Below, one piece after another: positions 15,384 to 23,088 of a DNA stretch of 64,000 bases. The DNA is from Methylobacterium nodulans ORS 2060 (GTDB lineage: Bacteria > Pseudomonadota > Alphaproteobacteria > Rhizobiales > Beijerinckiaceae), in the NCBI RefSeq assembly GCF_000022085.1, contig NC_011894.1, forward strand, positions 2,569,501 through 2,633,500. The letters are read 5' to 3'. A program made the translations under genes and the position numbers. Positions within the stretch are counted from its first letter, which is position 1. Every line of letters begins with the position of its first letter. Under the pieces are notes generated by a model, which worked only from the letters and a program-made list of their open reading frames with translations, was not told the origin of the DNA and did not search any database.

Positions 15384-15561
15384 CCCCCCAGGATGTAGCC
15401 GCACCGACAACGTTTCCGGTTGCAGGCCGTGCCACACAATCAGGGGTTTTGATTAACGTAGCCTTGCCCGGAGAAGAAACGTCGGCGGAAGCACTTAGCG
15501 GCCTCTCCCGCCTCACCCCGCCCTCAGGGCGCCCCCATCCCTCATCCGCAGGAGCATAACC

Positions 15562-16011
15562 GTGGCTGATACCCAATCCGCTCCCGCGCCCGTGGCCGTC
15601 GACGGCCCGGCGTTCCCACGCTTCAGCGGCGCTGAGGTGTGGGTGCAGCTGACCCAGGAGGAGAAAGCGCAGATCGGCGCCGTGGCGATCGAACTGGTTG
15701 CCTCCTGGCGGCTGCGCCAGCGGGTCTACGAGGACCAGCTGAGCGACATCGTCGGCCGGGCGGCCGAGGCCGCGCAGGTCCTGCTCACCCGGATGCTGGC
15801 CATGGAGGTCTCCGAGGCGCTGCCGGACGGCGCGCTCGAGGCGGAGGACGGCATCACACCGCGCGTCCCTTCGCTGCTCGGCGGGATCTGCAGGGACTGC
15901 GGCTGCACCCAGGAGGACGCCTGCCCTGGGGGCTGCGGCTGGGCCGGCAAGGACCAGTGCACCGCCTGCGCGGCCGAGAACGCCCCCGCGGCGGGCCGGC
16001 TCGAGCTCTGA
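15562..16011 (+). CDS. Hypothetical prophage protein with C-terminal zinc ribbon (149 aa)
   Basis: The N-terminal two thirds are helical. The C-terminal segment contains CRDCGCTQEDACPGGCGW followed by DQCTACA, the cysteine-rich motif seen at the end of many small phage proteins and likely to bind one or two zinc ions. Role unknown. Confidence 0.55.
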   Translation: MADTQSAPAPVAVDGPAFPRFSGAEVWVQLTQEEKAQIGAVAIELVASWRLRQRVYEDQLSDIVGRAAEAAQVLLTRMLAMEVSEALPDGALEAEDGITPRVPSLLGGICRDCGCTQEDACPGGCGWAGKDQCTACAAENAPAAGRLEL

Positions 16012-16026
16012 CCCTGAGGCCGCCCC

Positions 16027-16260
16027 ATGGCTGAGTACTGGCGAGACATCGCGACCGCACCGCACGACCCGACCCGCCGCATCCTGGTGCGTGGCGGCAC
16101 GTGGGTGCGCGGCAATCAGGAGGTCATCCGGCAGGCCTTCCCGGGTCTGGTGACCTGGGATGGCGAGTGGGTCGTCTGCGACAACCTCGGACCGCGCTCG
16201 ACCATCCGAGATCCCGTGGAGTGGGCGCCGCTACCGGAGGACGCGCGCCATGTCGATTGA
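16027..16260 (+). CDS. Hypothetical prophage protein (77 aa)
   Basis: The start EYWRDIATAPHDPTRRILVR and the end DPVEWAPLPE match a common small phage family in which a Trp-rich strand pair ends in xWxPLP. Role unknown. Confidence 0.55.
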   Translation: MAEYWRDIATAPHDPTRRILVRGGTWVRGNQEVIRQAFPGLVTWDGEWVVCDNLGPRSTIRDPVEWAPLPEDARHVD

Positions 16261-16351
16261 TCCCGCCCGCGCCGCCCTCTCCCCATCCGCCCCTGCGTCA
16301 GGAGCGGGAGGTCAGCAGAACAAAGGAGGACCAGCCCATGCGCAGGGCTGA
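16250..16351 (+). CDS. Doubtful 33-codon ORF, overlapping a 13-codon leader-like ORF
   Basis: The ATG at 16250 overlaps the end of the preceding gene; the product is Ala/Pro/Gly-rich. Within its 3' part AAAGGAGG precedes another ATG (16338) that opens only 13 codons (to 16379); inside those 13 codons AGAGGAG forms the ribosome site of the gene at 16383. The micro-ORF may be a coupling leader. Confidence 0.25.
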   Translation: MSIDPARAALSPSAPASGAGGQQNKGGPAHAQG

Positions 16352-16382
16352 GCGCATCCCCAGCCGAGAGGAGATTTGACCC

Positions 16383-16586
16383 ATGCCGCGCCGGCCTGCC
16401 GCCGTGACGCAAGCCGACATCGCCCGCGCCATCCGCGCGGTGCGTGACGCCGGGCTGCCGGTGACCCGTGTCGTGCTGCGGCCGGACGGCATCGCGGTCG
16501 AGACGACCGAGGGAGCTATCACGACAGAGCCGTTTGCCTTGCCGCCGGAGGAGCCGGAGGCTGAGCGTAGAGACGTCATCCTGTGA
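16383..16586 (+). CDS. Small conserved protein next to integrase (67 aa)
   Basis: The pattern TQADIARAIRAVRDAGLPV, then VVLRPDGIAVE and an acidic C-terminus is a small family commonly found directly upstream of alphaproteobacterial phage integrases. It may be an excisionase-like or integrase accessory protein; that is inference from position. Its stop overlaps the integrase start. Confidence 0.6.
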   Translation: MPRRPAAVTQADIARAIRAVRDAGLPVTRVVLRPDGIAVETTEGAITTEPFALPPEEPEAERRDVIL

Positions 16587-17635
16587 GCAGCGACATGCCC
16601 CGCGAACGCCCGCCGCACCTCGTCCGCGAGATCACCCGCCACGGAAAGCCCGTCTGGTATGTGCGCGTCGGACAGGGCAAGCGGATCCGGATGCGGGAGA
16701 CCTACGGCTCCCCGGAGTTCTGGCGGGACTACCGCCTCGCTGTCGAAAGCGGCCAGCTGCCGGCGAAGCAGGCCGGGCCGAATCCGGGTACTCTGTCCTG
16801 GCTGATCGCCCGCTACGTCGCGAGCCCGGAATGGGCCGACCTCTCCCGGCGGACGCGGACTGGCCGGCATGCGATCCTTCGCGCGGTCGAGAAGACGGCC
16901 GGCAACGAGCTGCTGCGCCACATCGACCGCAAGGCGATTGTGACCGGCCGCGACCGGCGCCGGGACACGCCGAGCGCCGCCAACAACTTCTTGTACGCGA
17001 TGCGCGCCCTGTTCGCCTGGGCCGTCGAGCACGAGCACATCGACCAGAACCCGGCGGTTGGGGTGAAGCCGTTGGCGCGCAAGAATGCCGACGTGGGCTT
17101 TCATACCTGGACCGAGGAGGAGGTGCGCCAGTTCGAGGCCCGCTGGCCCGTGGGCACGCAGGAGCGGCTGGCGCTCGATCTGCTGCTCTACACGGGGCTG
17201 CGGCGCAGCGACGTGGTGGTGCTCGGCCGGCAGCACGTGAAGGGCGACACCTTCACCATCAGGACAAAGAAGACCGGCGCCGTGGTCGTGCGGCCGATCC
17301 TGCCACCGCTCGCCGCCTCGATCGCGGCCGCACCGACCGGCGACCTCGCCTTCCTGGTGACGAGCCGCGGGACGCCTTGGGTCGATGACAGCTTTGCCAA
17401 GTGGTTCCGGCGGGCCTGCGAGAAGGCCGGCGTGCCGGGCCGGTCGCACGGCCTGCGAAAGGCAGCGGCTCGCCGCGCAGCCGAGGCCGGGGCATCCGAG
17501 ATGGAGCTGAACGCCCTGTTCGGCTGGAGGCCGGGCAGCCGCGAGAGCGCCACCTACACCCGGGCGGCGGACGTCGAGCGGCTTGCGCGGGGGGCCCTGA
17601 TGCGCAACCCGCGGGCCTGGAAAGGCGACGACTGA
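16583..17635 (+). CDS. int: Phage tyrosine-recombinase integrase (350 aa)
   Basis: An N-terminal arm/core-binding part precedes the catalytic domain. Arg207 in TGLRRSD, Lys230 in RTKKTG, His289-x2-Arg292 in HGLRK, Trp315 in FGWRPG (replacing the usual second His) and the nucleophile Tyr325 in TYTRAAD form a complete active site. It would catalyse integration and excision of the prophage. A GTG at 16583 overlapping the previous stop is used as start; an ATG four codons later is possible. It is the last gene of the right arm and lies about 90 bases from the chromosome junction. Confidence 0.9.
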   Translation: MSSDMPRERPPHLVREITRHGKPVWYVRVGQGKRIRMRETYGSPEFWRDYRLAVESGQLPAKQAGPNPGTLSWLIARYVASPEWADLSRRTRTGRHAILRAVEKTAGNELLRHIDRKAIVTGRDRRRDTPSAANNFLYAMRALFAWAVEHEHIDQNPAVGVKPLARKNADVGFHTWTEEEVRQFEARWPVGTQERLALDLLLYTGLRRSDVVVLGRQHVKGDTFTIRTKKTGAVVVRPILPPLAASIAAAPTGDLAFLVTSRGTPWVDDSFAKWFRRACEKAGVPGRSHGLRKAAARRAAEAGASEMELNALFGWRPGSRESATYTRAADVERLARGALMRNPRAWKGDD

Positions 17636-17668
17636 AATCCCGCACCTTCTGCGAAAAATCCCGCACCT
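17635..17668. repeat. 13-base direct repeat next to the integrase
   Basis: AAATCCCGCACCT occurs at 17635-17647 and again at 17656-17668 (21-base period). Direct repeats at this position are typical integrase arm-binding sites. A short inverted repeat GTAGTT...AACTAC (17720-17738) follows at the junction with chromosomal coding sequence, so the attachment core probably lies between 17670 and 17740. Confidence 0.45.
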
Positions 17669-17723
17669 CGAAAAAACTGGTATAATTTCAAGGCTTTATT
17701 GAGCCAAAAACCCACCGGCGTAG

Positions 17724-18293
17724 TTGAACACGAACTACGACCGGGTCGATTTCAGCCGGGACAAGATCAGCGTGGCGATCCGCAACAGCACGATCCCGGC
17801 GCCGCGCGACGCCGTGATCCGCGACCTCGGCCAGGAATGGATCGGCCCGGTCTGCTCGCCCGACTATCTGCGGACGGCGGGTCTGCGCAGCCCGGCGGAC
17901 CTGTCGCGCGCCGTCCTGCTCTCGACCCAGACCCGGCCCGAGGCGTGGAGCGACTGGCTCGCCGCCGCCGGATACGCCGACCTGAGCTTGGAGCCGAAGC
18001 GCAGCTTCGAGCACTTCTACCTGATGATCCAGGCCGCCGCCTGCGGCCTCGGCGTCGCCGTCGTGCCCCATATGCTGGTGATCAGCGAGGTGAAGGCCGG
18101 CCGCCTCGTTGCTCCCTTTGGCTTCGTGCCCGGGCAGCGCCTCCTCAAGCTCTGGATCGCGTCCCATCTCGGGGATCGGGCCGACCTGCGTGTCTTGGAG
18201 AAGTGGCTCGTCAGCGAGATGCGCTCGATTGTGCCGCGGGAGGTTGCGGGGAAGGTCTTGGAGGCACCTTCGACAACCGTTGCCGAAGCGTAA
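17724..18293 (+). pseudogene. 3' part of a GcvA-like LysR regulator gene, cut by the prophage
   Basis: The 189 codons encode only the effector-binding domain: VDFSRDKISVAIRNS, WIGPVCSPDYL, QAAACGLGVAVVPHML and a typical C-terminus. The HTH and linker (about 110 residues) are missing, and family similarity begins within 30 bases of the integrase-side junction. I infer that the prophage integrated into this gene and that its 5' part lies beyond the left edge. A TTG at 17724 could allow a truncated product, but a function is unlikely. Confidence 0.75.
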
Positions 18294-18404
18294 AGCTGGC
18301 GTGGGTATGGGGAAGCTTCAGGGTCCGTTCCCGGATTACACCGGTGGTCAGCCTCGACCTGCTTCGCTGAGCCCGGAGGCGCAGTTGGACGAACTCCCGG
18401 CATG

Positions 18405-18437
18405 GTCGTGCTGTCCCGCGTGACGGGACAGCACGAC
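18405..18437. terminator. Perfect 14-bp hairpin between convergent genes
   Basis: GTCGTGCTGTCCCG (18405-18418) pairs perfectly with CGGGACAGCACGAC (18424-18437) over a five-base loop. It sits between the LysR remnant and the mmsA stop and probably ends transcription from both sides; no long T-run follows. Confidence 0.6.
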
Positions 18438-18465
18438 TCCCGTGTGCGCAATCAATGATGTCCGA

Positions 18466-19965
18466 TCATTCCATCGTCGGCATGACGAAGTCGGCACCGG
18501 CACGAATGCCGGTCGGCCAACGCGTGGTGATCGCCTTCAGACGCGTGTAGAAGCGCACCCCCTCCGGACCGTGCATGTGATGGTCGCCGAAGAGCGAAGC
18601 TTTCCAGCCGCCAAAGGAGTGGAAGGCCATCGGCACCGGGATCGGGACGTTGATGCCGACCATGCCCACCTGGATTTCGTGGGCGAACTCGCGGGCCGCA
18701 TCACCGTCGCGCGTGAAGATCGCCGTGCCGTTGCCGAACTCGTGCTCGTTGATGAGGCGGGCGGCCGTCGCATAGTCGGGCGCACGCGTCACCGCGAGGA
18801 CGGGGCCGAAGATCTCCTCCTTGTAGATCGTCATCTCCGGCGTGACGTGATCGAACAGCGTACCGCCGATGAAAAAGCCTGTCTCGTAGCCCTGAAGCTT
18901 CAGATCGCGGCCATCGACCAGGAGCTTGGCGCCTTCGGACACGCCCTGCGCGATGTAGCCCCGCACCTTGTCGAGGTGCTGACGGGTGACCAGGGGACCC
19001 ATCTCGGAGTCCCGGTCGGTGCCGGGCCCGACCTTGAGGGCACGCACCTTCGGGATCAGCCGTTCGACGAGCGTGTTGGCGGTCTTCTCACCGACCGGCA
19101 CCGCGACGGATACGGCCATGCAGCGCTCGCCGGCCGACCCATAGGCCGCGCCCATGAGCGCGTCGACCGCCTGATCCATGTCGGCGTCCGGCATGATGAT
19201 CATGTGGTTCTTGGCGCCGCCGAGCGCCTGGGCCCGCTTCCCGTTCGCGGTCGCCGTCGCATAGATGTAGCGGGCGATCGGGGTCGAGCCGACGAAGCTG
19301 ACGCCCGCGACCTTGGGATGATGCAGGAGAGCGTCGACCGCCTCCTTGTCGCCGTGCACCACGTTGAACACGCCATCGGGCAGTCCGGCCTCCTTCAGCC
19401 ACTCCGCCAGGAGCAGGGAGGCCGAGGGATCGCGCTCGGAGGGCTTCAGCACGAAGCAGTTCCCGCAGGCGAGCGCCACGGGGAACATCCACATCGGCAC
19501 CATGACGGGGAAGTTGAACGGCGTGATGCCGGCGACCACCCCGAGCGGCTGGCGCAGGGCGTGGCTGTCGACCCGAGTGCCGACATTCTCGGTCACCTCG
19601 CCCTTGAGGAGCTGCGGTGCGCCGACGGCGAACTCGATCACCTCCATGCCGCGCTGGATCTCGCCCTTGGCGTCGGACAGGACCTTGCCGTGCTCGGCCG
19701 TGATCACGGCCGCGAGGCTGTCGATCCGATCTTCGATGATCTGCAGGAACTTGTTGAGGATGCGCGCGCGGCGCAGCGGCGGGGTCCGCGCCCAGGCCGG
19801 AAAGGCCGCCGCCGCGGCGGTCACCGCGGCATCGACCTCCGAGCCGTCCGCGAGGGCCACCGCGCCGGTCTGCTCGCCGGTCGCCGGATTGAACACGGGG
19901 GCGCTGCGCCCGCTGCGGCCGGCCAGGCGGCGGCCGCCGATGAAATGGTCGATCTGTGAAGCCAT
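18466..19965 (-). CDS. mmsA: Methylmalonate-semialdehyde dehydrogenase (CoA-acylating) (499 aa)
   Basis: This enzyme converts methylmalonate semialdehyde (from valine or thymine breakdown) or malonate semialdehyde, CoA and NAD+ to propionyl- or acetyl-CoA, CO2 and NADH. The start matches the family (FIGGRRLAG). Asn151 in PFNFP, Lys174 in VLKPSE and the nucleophile Cys282 in GERCMAV are present. The segment GGAKNH stands where other aldehyde dehydrogenases have the general-base Glu; its absence is the hallmark of the CoA-dependent MmsA/IolA branch. The C-terminus ([14 protein letters not shown]) is also typical. Length is normal. It is divergent from a LysR gene that probably regulates it. Confidence 0.93.
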   Translation of the reverse strand: MASQIDHFIGGRRLAGRSGRSAPVFNPATGEQTGAVALADGSEVDAAVTAAAAAFPAWARTPPLRRARILNKFLQIIEDRIDSLAAVITAEHGKVLSDAKGEIQRGMEVIEFAVGAPQLLKGEVTENVGTRVDSHALRQPLGVVAGITPFNFPVMVPMWMFPVALACGNCFVLKPSERDPSASLLLAEWLKEAGLPDGVFNVVHGDKEAVDALLHHPKVAGVSFVGSTPIARYIYATATANGKRAQALGGAKNHMIIMPDADMDQAVDALMGAAYGSAGERCMAVSVAVPVGEKTANTLVERLIPKVRALKVGPGTDRDSEMGPLVTRQHLDKVRGYIAQGVSEGAKLLVDGRDLKLQGYETGFFIGGTLFDHVTPEMTIYKEEIFGPVLAVTRAPDYATAARLINEHEFGNGTAIFTRDGDAAREFAHEIQVGMVGINVPIPVPMAFHSFGGWKASLFGDHHMHGPEGVRFYTRLKAITTRWPTGIRAGADFVMPTME

Positions 19966-20054
19966 GGCTGATCCCGGGGATGGCCAGTCCGTCTGGTGAA
20001 CCGGCTGGTTGAGGACGCCCTTTCTTCGGACTACAGAAATTCAGGATCAACAGG

Positions 20055-20084
20055 CAAATTCGCCGAACCGTTGTGCGGAATTTG
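20055..20084. promoter_or_regulatory. Inverted repeat in the mmsA/LysR intergenic region
   Basis: CAAATTC (20055-20061) and GAATTTG (20078-20084) form a perfect 7-bp inverted repeat with a 16-base spacer, immediately upstream of the LysR ATG and overlapping a possible GTG start at 20073. This is a likely LysR binding site controlling both divergent genes. Confidence 0.5.
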
Positions 20085-20090
20085 AAGCCC

Positions 20091-20978
20091 ATGAACTGGG
20101 ACCATCTGCAGACCTTCCTGGCGGTCGCGCGGCACGGCCAGATGCTGGAGGCAGGACGCAAGCTCGGCCTGAATCACGCCACGGTGGCGCGCCGGCTCGA
20201 ATGCCTGGAGGCCGCGCTCGGCACGGCGCTGTTTCATCGGCGGCCGAACGGGTCCAGCCTGACGGAAGCCGGCGAGCGTCTGTTGCCGGTAGCGGAACGG
20301 ATCGAGGCGGACGTGCTCTCGGTGACGGCCCGCATGCGGGCCGAGGAAGCCGAGCCGAGCGGGACAGTGCGGATCGGGGCGCCGGACGGGCTCGGAAACC
20401 TGTTCCTGGCCCGCGAACTCGGCGCGCTGTCGTGTCAGCACGCGAAGCTCGTCATCGAGCTCGTTCCGCTTCCGCGCTCGTTCTCGCTGTCGAAGCGGGA
20501 AGCGGACCTCGCGATCGGCCTCGACCGTCCGGTGGATGGCCGCCTGATCCTCTCGAAGCTGACCGACTACAGCCTCAGCCTCTACGCCTCACGCCGCTAC
20601 CTCGAGCAGTCCGGGATGCCCGAGACGACCAGGGAGCTTGCGGGCCACGCCGCGGTGATCGGCGTCGACGACTACGCCTATGCCTCGGCTCTCGACTATA
20701 GCGCCTTTCTGCAGAGCCGGTGCCGGCGCGCCTTCCGCTGTGCCGGGGCGATCGGGCAGCTCGAAGCCGTCAAGGCAGGCGTGGGGATCGGGATCCTGCA
20801 CGACTTCGCGGCCGCCGACTGCGCGGACCTCGTGCGGGTGCTGCCCGAGACGCGTTTTCAACGGAGCTACTGGCTGATGTCGCATCCCGACAGCCATGAG
20901 GCACGACGCATCGTTGCCTGTCGCGACTTCATCGTCCGTCGGTTTCGCGAGGAGCGCGCCCGGTTCCTCCCTGTCTGA
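20091..20978 (+). CDS. LysR-type regulator, probably of mmsA (295 aa)
   Basis: An N-terminal winged HTH (WDHLQTFLAVARHGQMLEAG, NHATVARRLECLEAALG) is followed by a full LysR substrate-binding domain (VRIGAPDGLGN, SKREADLAIGLDRP, LEAVKAGVGIGIL). It is divergent from mmsA with a palindrome between, so it most likely responds to a valine- or propionate-pathway intermediate. The ATG at 20091 is preferred over the GTG at 20073, which lies inside the palindrome. It is paralogous to the LysR encoded at 21028-21930 (same subgroup), and the two genes converge. Confidence 0.85.
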   Translation: MNWDHLQTFLAVARHGQMLEAGRKLGLNHATVARRLECLEAALGTALFHRRPNGSSLTEAGERLLPVAERIEADVLSVTARMRAEEAEPSGTVRIGAPDGLGNLFLARELGALSCQHAKLVIELVPLPRSFSLSKREADLAIGLDRPVDGRLILSKLTDYSLSLYASRRYLEQSGMPETTRELAGHAAVIGVDDYAYASALDYSAFLQSRCRRAFRCAGAIGQLEAVKAGVGIGILHDFAAADCADLVRVLPETRFQRSYWLMSHPDSHEARRIVACRDFIVRRFREERARFLPV

Positions 20979-21027
20979 CGCTTCGGTGCCGAGCCGGGCG
21001 ACGGGACCATCCGGTGGCAGCCGACCC

Positions 21028-21930
21028 TCACGGAGACTGCAGCAGCGTGAGGTTTTGACGAACCGTGTCGTAGATGAACTGATGCACCAATCGGACGCGA
21101 CTGAGCTCGTTCTGATCCTCGTGCACGAGGAGCCACCACGTCCGTTTCAGGACAACCTCCCGGCCGAGCACGTTGACCAGGTCGGGATATTGCTTTGCCA
21201 GGAAGTAGGGCAGGACGCAGAGCCCGAACCCGCTCACCGTCGCATGCAACTGCGCGAGAATACTGGAACTCTGAAAGCGCGCATTGATGTAAGGCGACAC
21301 CTCGTCGAGATAATCGAGCTCCGCGATCGTGATGAGTTCGTCAATGTAGTTGATGAACTGATGCCCCCGGAGGTCGTCGAGCGTCCGGATCGGCCTGCTC
21401 CGTGACAGGTAGGCGGGGGATGCATACAGCCCGAGCCCGTAATCGGCGAGCTTCTTGGCGAGCAGGCGGCCGTGTTGCGGAATGGCGAGCGCCACAGCGA
21501 GATCGGCCTCCCGCTTGGTGAGGTTGAACACCCGCGGCATGGCGACGAGCTGGATGTTCAGCGCCGGATGCTGCGCAGCCAACTGGGTGATGCGAGGCGC
21601 CAGGAAGATCGACCCGAACGCATCCGGCGCGCCGATCCGCACCGTGCCCTGAATCAGGCGGTCCCGTCCGGCGATGTCGTCCTGCGCCTGCCGCAGCAGA
21701 ACCTCCATGCCCTCGGCGGCGTTCATCAGACGCTCCCCCGCTGTCGTGAGCGTCAGACCATCGGCGGCGCGATGGACGATCTGAGAGCCGACGCTTCGCT
21801 CAAGCTCTGCAAGATGGCGGCTCACGGTTGAGTGCTTCACCCCCAGTGACCGGGCTGCGCTCGACAGCGTTCCCGCGCGTGCGAACGCCAGAAGCGATCG
21901 CAGATGATCCCAGCTTGCTTCGACCGACAT
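21028..21930 (-). CDS. LysR-type regulator of the adjacent mmsB-type locus (300 aa)
   Basis: The HTH (DHLRSLLAFARAGTLSSAAR, KHSTVSRHLAELERSVGSQI) and effector domain (TVRIGAPDAFGS, TKREADLAVALAIP, LGLYASPAYL) are complete. The true start is the ATG at 21930; the longer frame upstream covers the LysR box at 21946-21962. It is divergent from a 3-hydroxyisobutyrate dehydrogenase-like gene, the common arrangement for local control. The effector is unknown but probably a short branched acid. Confidence 0.85.
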   Translation of the reverse strand: MSVEASWDHLRSLLAFARAGTLSSAARSLGVKHSTVSRHLAELERSVGSQIVHRAADGLTLTTAGERLMNAAEGMEVLLRQAQDDIAGRDRLIQGTVRIGAPDAFGSIFLAPRITQLAAQHPALNIQLVAMPRVFNLTKREADLAVALAIPQHGRLLAKKLADYGLGLYASPAYLSRSRPIRTLDDLRGHQFINYIDELITIAELDYLDEVSPYINARFQSSSILAQLHATVSGFGLCVLPYFLAKQYPDLVNVLGREVVLKRTWWLLVHEDQNELSRVRLVHQFIYDTVRQNLTLLQSP

Positions 21931-21945
21931 GGAGCAGCCCAAAAA

Positions 21946-21962
21946 TGCACATGTGATGCGCA
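21946..21962. promoter_or_regulatory. LysR box TGC-N11-GCA
   Basis: TGC (21946-21948) and GCA (21960-21962) flank 11 bases that include the palindrome CACATGTG. This fits the T-N11-A consensus of LysR proteins. It lies 16 bases upstream of the LysR start and about 75 bases from the divergent short ORF. Confidence 0.5.
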
Positions 21963-22034
21963 AAACTAGGCGATTGCTGCCCCTTTTTGAATCGCCGTAG
22001 AGGAGTTCGGGAGGGGACCAGGGAGAGGCACGCC

Positions 22035-22145
22035 ATGAACACAATCCGCTGTATCGCCGGTGGCCGCGCGACCGCCGGGGCCCCGGCGCAGCATGCGGGC
22101 GACGCCCGATTCGTCGCCTCGACCGTGAACGCCCGGCAGCGGTGA
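22035..22145 (+). pseudogene. 36-codon ORF resembling an aldehyde dehydrogenase N-terminus
   Basis: GGGAGAGG gives it a strong ribosome site. The product begins MNTIRCIAGGRATAG, which lines up with the start of MmsA-type proteins (FIGGRRLAG in the mmsA product here: hydrophobic, GGR, two residues, AG). It stops six bases before the mmsB-like gene. mmsA-mmsB is a common operon, so this may be the surviving 5' end of a second mmsA after an internal deletion, or simply a leader peptide. Confidence 0.35.
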
Positions 22146-22151
22146 TCGCCG

Positions 22152-23039
22152 ATGCGTCGCGTCGCAGTCATCGGCCTTGGGAACATGGGCGGTCCGATGG
22201 CCGCCAATCTCCGGAAGGCCGGCCATTCCGTCTCCGGCTTCGACGTTTCTCCTCGCAGCCGGGACTTGGCCGCAGCCGGCGGCATCACCGTCGCATCCTC
22301 CGTTGAGGCCGCCGTCGCGGATGCGGACGCGGTGCTGACGATGCTGCCCAGCGGAGCGATCGTGCGCTCCGTCTGGCGCGAGGCGATCGCAGCGGCCCGG
22401 CGCGGCGTCCTGATGATCGACGCCTCGACCATCGACGTGGACAGCGCCCGCGAGGTGCATGGTCTGGCACGGAGCGCCGGCCTCCTGTCCCTGGACGCTC
22501 CCGTCTCGGGCGGCACGGAAGGTGCGACCGCCGGGACGCTGACGTTCATGGTCGGTGGCGACCCCGACAGCTTCGACGCCGGACGGCCCCTCCTCGAGGC
22601 GATGGGACGTCGGATCGTCCATTGCGGGGCGCCCGGGAACGGTCAGGCGGCGAAGATCTGCAACAACATGATCCTCGGCGTCACTATGATTGCCGTCAGC
22701 GAGGCCTTCAATCTCGCATCGCAGGTCGGCCTCTCGCATCAGGCCCTGTTCGATGTCGCCTCGACGTCATCCGGCCAGTGCTACGCGCTGACGACGCACT
22801 GCCCGGTTCCGGGCCCCGTCCCGACTGCCGCGTCCAACCGGGGCTACCGGCCCGGCTTCGCTGCCGAACTGATGTTGAAAGACCTGGCTCTGTCGCAGGA
22901 GGTCGCATCGGCGAGCGGAACCGCCACACCGCTCGGCGCGGCGGCTCGCAGGATTTTCAGCGAGTTCGTCGAACAGGGCGGCCGCGGCAGAGACTACTCC
23001 GCGGTGGTCGAGCATCTCAAAGAAAGATCCGACTCATAG
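22152..23039 (+). CDS. mmsB: 3-hydroxyisobutyrate dehydrogenase family protein (295 aa)
   Basis: A beta-hydroxyacid dehydrogenase: NAD(P) site GLGNMGGPMA (residues 8-17), substrate segment DAPVSGGTEGA, catalytic Lys168 in GQAAKICNN, and the C-terminal KDLALSQEVA helix. MmsB oxidises 3-hydroxyisobutyrate to methylmalonate semialdehyde, the substrate of the MmsA enzyme encoded 2 kb away, so together they would complete distal valine degradation. Related members act on tartronate semialdehyde or other hydroxyacids, so the exact substrate is inferred from context. It is likely co-transcribed with the two genes downstream. Confidence 0.85.
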   Translation: MRRVAVIGLGNMGGPMAANLRKAGHSVSGFDVSPRSRDLAAAGGITVASSVEAAVADADAVLTMLPSGAIVRSVWREAIAAARRGVLMIDASTIDVDSAREVHGLARSAGLLSLDAPVSGGTEGATAGTLTFMVGGDPDSFDAGRPLLEAMGRRIVHCGAPGNGQAAKICNNMILGVTMIAVSEAFNLASQVGLSHQALFDVASTSSGQCYALTTHCPVPGPVPTAASNRGYRPGFAAELMLKDLALSQEVASASGTATPLGAAARRIFSEFVEQGGRGRDYSAVVEHLKERSDS

Positions 23040-23088
23040 GACGGCAGCGGTCGGCAACAAGACCAATACGCGTCAATGGGAGTGAAAC

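Noticed and set aside
15049..15456. Plus-strand frame starting MPASFLTHIKAS
   Set aside because: It has a fair ribosome site but runs antisense to the low-GC gene at 15018-15383; more likely the stump of an interrupted phage gene than a real product.
1..17635. A complete, infectious prophage
   Set aside because: No capsid, tail, terminase or lysis genes are visible in this part; they may lie beyond the left edge, so completeness cannot be claimed.
18442..19959. A 505-codon plus-strand frame opposite mmsA
   Set aside because: A GC-driven shadow of mmsA; composition is His/Arg/Asp-rich and the minus-strand gene is unambiguous.
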